From contig NZ_CP077604.1 of the NCBI RefSeq assembly GCF_019048865.1, positions 2,852,001 through 2,916,000 on the forward strand: a stretch of DNA of 64,000 nt, given 5' to 3'. Within the stretch, counting starts at the first letter, position 1. Every line of letters starts with the position of its first letter. The notes beneath the pieces are model-generated. The model did not search any database. It was not told where the DNA came from and saw only the letters and a list, made by a program, of their open reading frames with translations. A program made the translations under genes and the position numbers. Below, one piece after another: positions 58,643 through 64,000 of the stretch. This stretch comes from Aquihabitans sp. G128 (GTDB lineage: Bacteria > Actinomycetota > Acidimicrobiia > Acidimicrobiales > Iamiaceae).

Positions 58643-59128
58643 GTGGCGCTCTTCGGCTCCCGCTCGAACCCCGTCGCGCGCCGCCGCTCCGACGGCTCGT
58701 TCGACCTGGTGCTCGCCCCGGAGCTCCGGGAGACCATCGGCGCGCTGCTCGGCGAGCTCGACGAGCTGGTGGCCGAGGGACCCGGCGACCCGAGCCTGCG
58801 CCGGCTGGCGCCGCCCGCCTACCTCGACGACGCCGACAAGGACGCCGAGTACCAGCTCCTCGCCGGCGACGAGCTGCGCAGCTCGAGGCAGCAGGCGATC
58901 GCGGCCGTGCAGGGCTCCCTCGCCAAGGACCGCCTCAGCGAGGACGACCTGTGGGCCTGGCTCCAGTCGCTCAACGCCCTCCGCCTCGTGGTGGGCACCC
59001 GGCTGGGCATCGACGACGACCACCACGAGCACGACCCCGACGCCGAGGGCCCCGACGCCGGCTTGTGGAGCATCTACGACTTCGCCACCTGGCTCCAGTA
59101 CAGCGTGCTGAAGGCCCTGGGCGGCTGA
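58643..59128 (+). CDS. DUF2017-family protein
   Basis: A 161-residue helical protein, family DUF2017, almost always next to clpS in actinobacteria. Typical segments are FDLVLAPELRETIGALLGELDELV, RLAPPAYLDDADKDAEYQLLAGDELRSSRQQAI and DLWAWLQSLNALRLVVGTRLGI. GTG 58643 starts 2 nt after the clpS stop. It probably works with ClpS in protein turnover, but the mechanism is not known to me. Confidence 0.9.
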   Translation: MALFGSRSNPVARRRSDGSFDLVLAPELRETIGALLGELDELVAEGPGDPSLRRLAPPAYLDDADKDAEYQLLAGDELRSSRQQAIAAVQGSLAKDRLSEDDLWAWLQSLNALRLVVGTRLGIDDDHHEHDPDAEGPDAGLWSIYDFATWLQYSVLKALGG

Positions 59129-59140
59129 CCCGCTCGGCCG

Positions 59141-59199
59141 GGCCGGTCGGCCGGTCAGGCCGGTCAGGCCGGTCAGGCCGGTCAGGCCGGTCAGGCCGT
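59141..59199. repeat. 9-bp tandem repeat (GGCCGGTCA)
   Basis: Five perfect copies of GGCCGGTCA (59149-59193) are flanked by a partial copy on each side. It lies exactly between the convergent DUF2017 and metalloprotease genes and is not translated by either. Copy number is likely to vary between strains through slippage. Confidence 0.9.
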
Positions 59200-59203
59200 T
59201 GGC

Positions 59204-60838
59204 TCAGCGGCAGCCGAGCTGCAGCTGCTGGAGCTTGGCGGCGCCCTCGGGGCTCTGCACGTAGGTGGAGCTGGTGAGCTGCTCGACGCTGAGGTTGGTG
59301 ACGATGGCGTCGGCGTAGCAGGTGGCCTGCTCGGAGCTGGCCCCACCGGCGTCCATGACCTGGTCGTAGACCTGGGTGCGGGTGACCGGGACCACGAGCA
59401 GGTCCGGGGTGACCTTGCCGGCGCCCTTGGCGGCGTCGCCCGGGTCGCAGGAGCGGAACCGGACCTGGCCGTCGACGGTCTCCACCGACGCCTTGCCGGC
59501 CGGCGAGCCCTTCACCCAGTCGCCGAGCGCCGCGGCCAGCTCCTCGACGTCCTTGGGCGTGTCGCCGGCTGCGTGCACCTGCACGCACACCGTGCCCTTC
59601 TCCCGGTAGACGACGTAGCCGTCGCCGCCGAGGCCGTCGGTGGCCTTGAGGGCCACGGCGGGGCTGAGGCGCGAGGCCAGCATGAGGTACCAGGTGGTCG
59701 GGCCGAACAGGCCGTCCTCGATCTTGTCGGTGCCGGACGGGGCGGCGACGGTGAGCGGGTCGGACTCGGCGGCCGGGGTGCCGAAGATGAGCGGGTTGAA
59801 CAGGACCTCTTCGTTGGGCACGTCCTCGAACGCCTTGTCGAGGTCGCCGCCGTCGAGCGCGAGGTGGGCCACCAGCTCGGGGCCGAAGATGTAGGGCGCC
59901 TGGAAGAGGGCGCTGAGCACCGGGGGCACCGACTTGTCGATGGTGTCGGAGGCGGCCTTGCCGGCGGCCTCGCTGTCCTTGGCGTAGGCCTCGCGCTCCT
60001 TGGCGGTGAGCACCTTCTGGACGTACTCGTCCTCGATCCGCTCGGCGTCGCCCTCGGCCAGCGCGCGCAGCACCGGGGCCTCGTCCTCAGGGAGGTCGGC
60101 CAGGCGCTCCAGGTCGAAGTGCTGGTCCTGCAGGACGTGGGTGAGCTCGTGGGCCAGGGTCACGCGCAGCGCCGGGGTCATCTCGGTGCCCCGGATGAAC
60201 ACCTTCTTCACCTCCGGGTCGTAGAAGGCGAGCGTGCCGGTGTCGCTGAGGGTGTCGTTCGCCTTGCCCAGGTCGACCTTGCCCTCGACCAGGCCCAGGG
60301 CTCGCAGCTGGGCCACGGCGTCGTCCTGCTGCGCCTGCTCCTCGGCGCTGGGCGCGGCGGCCTCGGCGCTCGCCCCGCCCGTGGAGCGGGCGCGGTAGTC
60401 GGCCTCGGAGAGGAACTGCACCTCGACCGGGTGGTCGAAGTCGAGCTTGCGGGCCTTCGCCACCCAGTCGGCGATGGGCTTCACCCGGGCGTCCCACTCG
60501 GACGGGTACTTCCGCCCGCCCTGGGTGACCACATAGGCGCCGCCGGCGACGACGGCGAGGACCACCAGGGCGGCGAGGGCCACGATCCAGCGGGGGGCGC
60601 GATCGATGCGGGGGATGGACGCGGTGTCGAGCCCGGGGAACGGTGCCCGGGGCGGGGGCGGCGGGGCGGGGATGGACTCGGCGTTGGCCCACGGGTTGGT
60701 GGCCGCCGCGGTCGTGCGGCTGACGCCGCCCGGGCCGGGCAGGGGCGGCAACGGCGTGTTGCCGGGCGGCGCGACCGGGGGGCCACCGCCCCACGGGCCG
60801 GGCTCGCGGGGCGGCTTGGGCCAGCTCGGGTCGGTCAC
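59204..60838 (-). CDS. Membrane-anchored zinc metalloprotease-like protein (HExxH)
   Basis: A 544-residue protein. A Pro/Gly-rich cytosolic N-terminus (about 80 residues) is followed by one TM helix (about 85-107) and a large extracytoplasmic domain. The zinc motif is LAHELTHVLQDQHFDLE (HExxH, about residue 218). A Glu about 30 residues on in LRALAEGDAERIEDEY could be the third ligand. The C-terminal half ends with two or three cysteines (SCDPG, ATCYAD, LGCR). GTG 60838 overlaps a small upstream frame by 4 nt. Substrates are unknown. Confidence 0.85.
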   Translation of the reverse strand: MTDPSWPKPPREPGPWGGGPPVAPPGNTPLPPLPGPGGVSRTTAAATNPWANAESIPAPPPPPRAPFPGLDTASIPRIDRAPRWIVALAALVVLAVVAGGAYVVTQGGRKYPSEWDARVKPIADWVAKARKLDFDHPVEVQFLSEADYRARSTGGASAEAAAPSAEEQAQQDDAVAQLRALGLVEGKVDLGKANDTLSDTGTLAFYDPEVKKVFIRGTEMTPALRVTLAHELTHVLQDQHFDLERLADLPEDEAPVLRALAEGDAERIEDEYVQKVLTAKEREAYAKDSEAAGKAASDTIDKSVPPVLSALFQAPYIFGPELVAHLALDGGDLDKAFEDVPNEEVLFNPLIFGTPAAESDPLTVAAPSGTDKIEDGLFGPTTWYLMLASRLSPAVALKATDGLGGDGYVVYREKGTVCVQVHAAGDTPKDVEELAAALGDWVKGSPAGKASVETVDGQVRFRSCDPGDAAKGAGKVTPDLLVVPVTRTQVYDQVMDAGGASSEQATCYADAIVTNLSVEQLTSSTYVQSPEGAAKLQQLQLGCR

Positions 60839-60981
60839 CGGGCCACCCCGGCGGTGGCCGTCCGGCCGATCGGACGCCGGGTCGGGCTGGTGGAGCGGGG
60901 CACGCCCCCTCCGTCGGCACCGGGGTGCGTGCCCTTGAGGCTCGGGGCCCAGGGCCCGCCGTCGATCGTCGTGCGCTCCAC
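60835..60981 (-). CDS. Small leaderless protein of 48 residues coupled to the metalloprotease
   Basis: GTG 60981 lies 8 nt after TAGGGT (60990-60995) on the minus strand. The frame of 48 codons ends in TGA overlapping the metalloprotease GTG by 4 nt, the same coupling seen in operons here. The product is basic, with Gly-, Pro- and Arg-rich parts (PRSTSPTRRPIGRTATAG). It may serve only to deliver ribosomes to the protease start. No homologue is known to me. Confidence 0.5.
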   Translation of the reverse strand: MERTTIDGGPWAPSLKGTHPGADGGGVPRSTSPTRRPIGRTATAGVAR

Positions 60982-61078
60982 GGGTGCGGACCCTACCGGC
61001 GCGCCCTGCGCGCCCCGAGCCGCCCACCCGTCCGGTTGACGCCGCCCGGCAGCCGGCGCGACCTGGGAGCCTGGGCCG

Positions 61079-62080
61079 GTGAACGTCCACGACCTGCCCA
61101 CGCCGTCGCTGTTGGTCGACGCCGACGCCTTCGCCCACAACGTGGCCACCATGGCCGAGGCTCGACCGGGGGCGCAGCTGCGGCCGCACGTGAAGGCGTT
61201 CAAGTCCACGGCGCTGGCCCGCCGGCTCGACGCGGCCGGCCACCACGGCTTCTGTGCCGCCACCCCCAAGGAGGTGCTGGGCATGGCTGCCGCCGGCCTG
61301 GGCCACGACCTGCTGCTGGCCAACGAGGTGGTCGACCCGGGCCCGCTGCGAGCGATGGCCGCCGCCGATGCCCGGGTGACCGTGGCCGTCGACTCCGACG
61401 CCACCGTCGACGCGGCCGCCGCCGCCGGCATCCGCGAGGTCCTGGTCGACGTCGACGTCGGCTGCTTCCGGTGCGGCTGTCCGACCGCCGATGCCGGCCG
61501 CCTCGCCAGCCGCGCCCGACGTCTCGGCCTCGAGGTGCGCGGGGTCATGGGCTACGAGGGCCACCTGATGATGGAGCCCGGCGAGACCCGGGCCGACCGG
61601 GTGGAGGAGGCCATGGCGCTGCTGCTCGGCGCCCACGCCGACGTCGGCGGTGACGTGGTGTCCGGCGGCGGCACCGGCACCTTCCGGGAGAACACCTGGA
61701 TCACCGAGCTGCAGGCCGGGTCGTACGCGCTGATGGACACCGCCTACGGCGGCCAGGGCCTCCCCTTCCAGCAGGCCCTCTTCCTGTGGCTGACCGTGGT
61801 GTCGGTGAGCCCCGGGGGCTGGGCGGTGGCCAACGGCGGGCTCAAGGCGCTGGGCATGGACCACGGCGACCCCACCGCCGAGGGGTACCGGGTCCTCTAC
61901 TGCTCCGACGAGCACGTGACGCTGCTCCCGCTCGGCGACGGCGGCCTGCCGAAGGTGGGCGACCGGGTTCGCGTGGTCCCGGCCCACGTCGACCCCACCG
62001 TCGCCTACCACGAGGTGCTCCACGTGGTGCAGGGCGAGGACGTCGTCGACACCTGGCCGGTGGACCTCCGGGGCTGGTAG
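61079..62080 (+). CDS. D-threonine aldolase / D-serine dehydratase-like PLP enzyme
   Basis: A 333-residue fold-type III PLP protein with an alanine-racemase-like N-terminal barrel. The PLP Lys is in LRPHVKAFKSTALARR (about residue 40). VVSGGGTGTF and ELQAGSYALMD are typical phosphate-site and barrel motifs. The C-terminal metal-binding region reads VPAHVDPTVAYHEV, where family members usually have HxCxT, so the metal Cys is Asp. GTG 61079 follows GAGCCT by 6 nt. Likely substrates are D-beta-hydroxy amino acids. Confidence 0.87.
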   Translation: MNVHDLPTPSLLVDADAFAHNVATMAEARPGAQLRPHVKAFKSTALARRLDAAGHHGFCAATPKEVLGMAAAGLGHDLLLANEVVDPGPLRAMAAADARVTVAVDSDATVDAAAAAGIREVLVDVDVGCFRCGCPTADAGRLASRARRLGLEVRGVMGYEGHLMMEPGETRADRVEEAMALLLGAHADVGGDVVSGGGTGTFRENTWITELQAGSYALMDTAYGGQGLPFQQALFLWLTVVSVSPGGWAVANGGLKALGMDHGDPTAEGYRVLYCSDEHVTLLPLGDGGLPKVGDRVRVVPAHVDPTVAYHEVLHVVQGEDVVDTWPVDLRGW

Positions 62081-62194
62081 CTCCCCGCAGCAGACGGCTC
62101 GCAGCCCCGGCACCGCTGTCGTCCGTTCGGCTACCTTGCCGGGCGAGCACGGCGGCTCGCAGCGGATGGGCCCCGTCGATCGCGAGGGGACGAC

Positions 62195-64000
62195 ATGCGG
62201 ACGAGGCGAGCAGCGGGCGTGCTGGTGGCCGGGGTGGCGGCGCTGGCGCTGGCCGCCTGCAACCCACCGGCCAGCAACGACACGGCGTGGAAGTCCGGTG
62301 GGGTCGCCACCACCGCCGCACCCGCGGCGCCCCAGAAGGCCGAGGCCCTCGCGGTGGCGCCCGGACCCGACGGCTCGACCTACGTGGCGGTGGCCACCTC
62401 GACGTACCCCACGCCGACGACGGAGCGCCGCGAGCTCACGCTGCGGAAGCTGGGCGCCTCGGGCTGGGACCTCGCCTTCGAGGCCGCCGGTCCCCTGCCC
62501 GGCAGCCTGGGGACCGACGAAGCCATCACGATCCTGCCCGCCCCCGACGGCACGATCTACGTGAAGCAGCACTCGACCAGCATCAACTGGTTCCCGCAGC
62601 TCCGGGTGTGGCACGTGCAGGCCGATGGCCACCTGGCGACCGGCTTCGGCGACGGCGGCCGCATCCAGAACACCGGGATCGACGTGAACACCACGTGGCC
62701 CGCCACCGTCGACGCCAGCAGCCGGTTGCTCGTGGCCATCCCGAACGGCAGCGTCGTGCGCTACCTGCCCGACGGCAGCCCGGACCCGGCGTTCGCCAAC
62801 CCGGGCGGCACCGACGTGCTGGCCAGCACCCCCTCGACCCTGGTCCGGGCCACCAACGACGTCCTGGCGACGGTGTCCGATGGCGGCGTGGTCGGCCCGA
62901 GCTTCAGCGTGCCCGGCAGCGGCCCGGTGGTCGCCATGGCCCCGACACCGGCCGGCCAGGTCATCGTGCAGCGCGGCGCCACGCTCACCCGCCTCACCGC
63001 CGCCGGCGCCATCGACACCGGTTGGGGCACCGGGGGCTCGGTCACGCCGACCGCCGCCTTCCCTGCCGGTTCCCCGCAAGGTGCAGCGCCCGGGACCCGG
63101 GTCCAGGCCGACGGCGCCACGGTGCTGACGTGGGCCGCCACCGACGGCACCGGCGCCCTGGTCGCCAACCTCACCCGCCTGACCCCGGCGGGTGCACCGG
63201 ACGCTGCGTTCGGCACCGCTGGCGTGGTCCGGCTCGACCGCACCGCCAACGCCACCCCGGCCGGCTTCGGCCTCCAGGCCACCGGCAGCCTCGGCCGCTC
63301 GGGCACCGGCCTGGTGGCCGGCACCACCGCTCCTGACGGCACCGGCCGGATCACCCGCTTCGACGCCACCGGCCAGGTCATCACGTCCTTCGGCACGAGC
63401 GGGTCGCTGGCCCTCGACGCGCCCACCGTCGGCGCCATCGCCCCCTCCAGCGCGATCACGCTCGCCGACGGCCACGCCGTGGTGGCCATGCTCGTCACGG
63501 GACCCAAGCTGGTCCTGGCCAAGTTCGCGCCGAACGGCAACCGGGCCACCAGCTTCGGGGTGCAGGGCGTGACCGCCCCGGTGGCCGTCGACCCGCAGAC
63601 GCCGCCTCCGGTGCTCCGGGCCCTGCCCGACGGCAGGCTCCTCGTCGCCACCGGCACCTACTCGATCGCCCTGACCCGCTTCCTGGCCAACGGCCAGCTC
63701 GACACGTCGTGGGGCACCGGCGGCACCAAGACCGTCGACGCCGGGGGCGGCCCCGTCTTCGGCGTCCAGCGCTTCGCGGTGGCGCCCGACGGGTCCGTCG
63801 TGGTGGCGGGCCAGGTCGCGTCCGGCGGCCCGACGCTGTTGCGCATCTCCGCCGGCGGCGTGGTCGGCGAGCCGTCGCTCGTGCCCAGCGGCACGCCGCG
63901 GGCCAACCGGCTCGAGGCGCTGGCGCTCGACAGCAAGGGCCGACCGGTGGTGGTCACCACCTCTGGCAGCTACGGCGACGCCGACCTGGTGATGCGCATC
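62195..64000 (+). CDS. Repeat-containing lipoprotein, delta-60-like (3' truncated by window)
   Basis: At least 602 residues, open to the window edge. A signal peptide ends in the lipobox LALAAC near residue 22, then an Ala/Pro linker. The rest consists of recurring blocks of about 50-60 residues with the pattern (L/F)-D-x-(S/T)-F/W-G-x-G-G, for example LATGFGDGGRI, IDTGWGTGGSV, PDAAFGTAGVV, VITSFGTSGSL and LDTSWGTGGTK. This resembles delta-60/beta-propeller repeat proteins exported by many bacteria. ATG 62195 has GAGGGG 7-8 nt upstream. Function is unknown; surface binding is possible. Confidence 0.85.
   Translation, partial: MRTRRAAGVLVAGVAALALAACNPPASNDTAWKSGGVATTAAPAAPQKAEALAVAPGPDGSTYVAVATSTYPTPTTERRELTLRKLGASGWDLAFEAAGPLPGSLGTDEAITILPAPDGTIYVKQHSTSINWFPQLRVWHVQADGHLATGFGDGGRIQNTGIDVNTTWPATVDASSRLLVAIPNGSVVRYLPDGSPDPAFANPGGTDVLASTPSTLVRATNDVLATVSDGGVVGPSFSVPGSGPVVAMAPTPAGQVIVQRGATLTRLTAAGAIDTGWGTGGSVTPTAAFPAGSPQGAAPGTRVQADGATVLTWAATDGTGALVANLTRLTPAGAPDAAFGTAGVVRLDRTANATPAGFGLQATGSLGRSGTGLVAGTTAPDGTGRITRFDATGQVITSFGTSGSLALDAPTVGAIAPSSAITLADGHAVVAMLVTGPKLVLAKFAPNGNRATSFGVQGVTAPVAVDPQTPPPVLRALPDGRLLVATGTYSIALTRFLANGQLDTSWGTGGTKTVDAGGGPVFGVQRFAVAPDGSVVVAGQVASGGPTLLRISAGGVVGEPSLVPSGTPRANRLEALALDSKGRPVVVTTSGSYGDADLVMRI

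Noticed and set aside
59141..59199. Tandem repeat considered as CRISPR or as a coding Gly-Arg-Ser repeat
   Set aside because: It is a 9-bp head-to-tail array without spacers, and the frames through it (RSG repeats) lack starts and lie beyond both flanking stop codons.
59204..63475. A 1423-codon minus-strand open frame
   Set aside because: Everything above 60838 is antisense to the aldolase and lipoprotein genes and is low complexity. Only the HExxH protease part is coding.
1..64000. tRNA or rRNA genes
   Set aside because: No cloverleaf with a CCA-proximal TTCGAATCC-type arm and no rRNA-like conserved blocks were recognised on either strand while reading. A covariance search would be needed to exclude a divergent tRNA.

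Overview
This is about 64 kb of a very GC-rich genome. It is almost certainly from an actinobacterium, and the gene content points to the class Acidimicrobiia (Iamia/Ilumatobacter-like). The evidence is a WhiB regulator, a DinB protein of mycothiol-transferase type, an F420/LLM oxidoreductase, a ClpS-DUF2017 pair, an Rv2578c-type radical SAM protein and a caa3-type cytochrome oxidase operon. No rRNA, tRNA, CRISPR array, prophage or transposase gene was seen. Many genes overlap by 4 nt (GTGA/ATGA) and therefore form tight operons. Many others start 6-8 nt after a TANNNT hexamer, the signature of leaderless mRNAs.

Layout: 0.1-4.9 kb, amidase, CAP-domain lipoprotein, and an enoyl-CoA hydratase / 2,4-dienoyl-CoA-reductase-like SDR / poly-gamma-glutamate-hydrolase-family operon. 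4.9-8.6 kb (minus), taurine/sulfonate operon ssuA-ssuC-ssuB-tauD. 8.9-10.6 kb, thiolase and a divergent hotdog thioesterase. 10.6-11.25 kb, non-coding and rich in inverted and direct repeats. 11.25-13.9 kb (minus), zinc importer znuACB behind Zur-like boxes. 13.9-18.1 kb, thioredoxin-fold protein, DinB, alpha/beta hydrolase, and an HxlR regulator with a clear operator facing an HtrA-like protease. 18.5-21.8 kb (minus), a PP2C phosphatase / CHASE3 histidine kinase / response regulator cassette. 22-28.4 kb, diiron oxidase-like protein, small membrane protein, lipoprotein, DNA ligase-RsbW-SigB operon, SufR-like regulator, dut and orn. 29-34.3 kb, whiB, TlpA-CcdA, LLM, DUF1905, topoisomerase IB, DJ-1. 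34.6-36.8 kb (minus), pdxH and a cysteine dioxygenase-rhodanese operon with a long leader. 37.2-39.3 kb, an intein-interrupted radical SAM gene with a LexA-type box. 39.4-45.1 kb, glyoxalase, MFS, methyltransferase, serS and an ABC exporter. 45.07-45.95 kb, non-coding with four copies of a 45-nt palindrome and longer direct repeats. 46-48.6 kb (minus), membrane glycosyltransferase and GH43 lipoprotein. 48.8-58.4 kb, cytochrome oxidase locus (minus), cyoE (minus) and ctaA/cox15 (plus). 58.3-64 kb, clpS, DUF2017, metalloprotease, D-threonine-aldolase-like enzyme and a truncated repeat lipoprotein.

The most notable items are these. (1) A second oxidase subunit I gene (54541-56127) keeps the fold motifs but has lost nearly all haem and copper ligands. 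It is embedded with an extra subunit III and a novel membrane protein in the oxidase operon. (2) An intein splits the Fe-S cysteine motif of a radical SAM enzyme. (3) A repeat-rich non-coding island lies at 45 kb, and related short repeats occur at 10.8-11.2 kb. (4) A candidate attenuator/leader-peptide system precedes cysteine dioxygenase, and it shares a motif with the sulfonate operon. (5) Nine genes, including essential serS and ctaD, each carry exactly one net +1 frameshift. This is best explained by insertion errors in the assembly, and annotation of this contig should allow for it.
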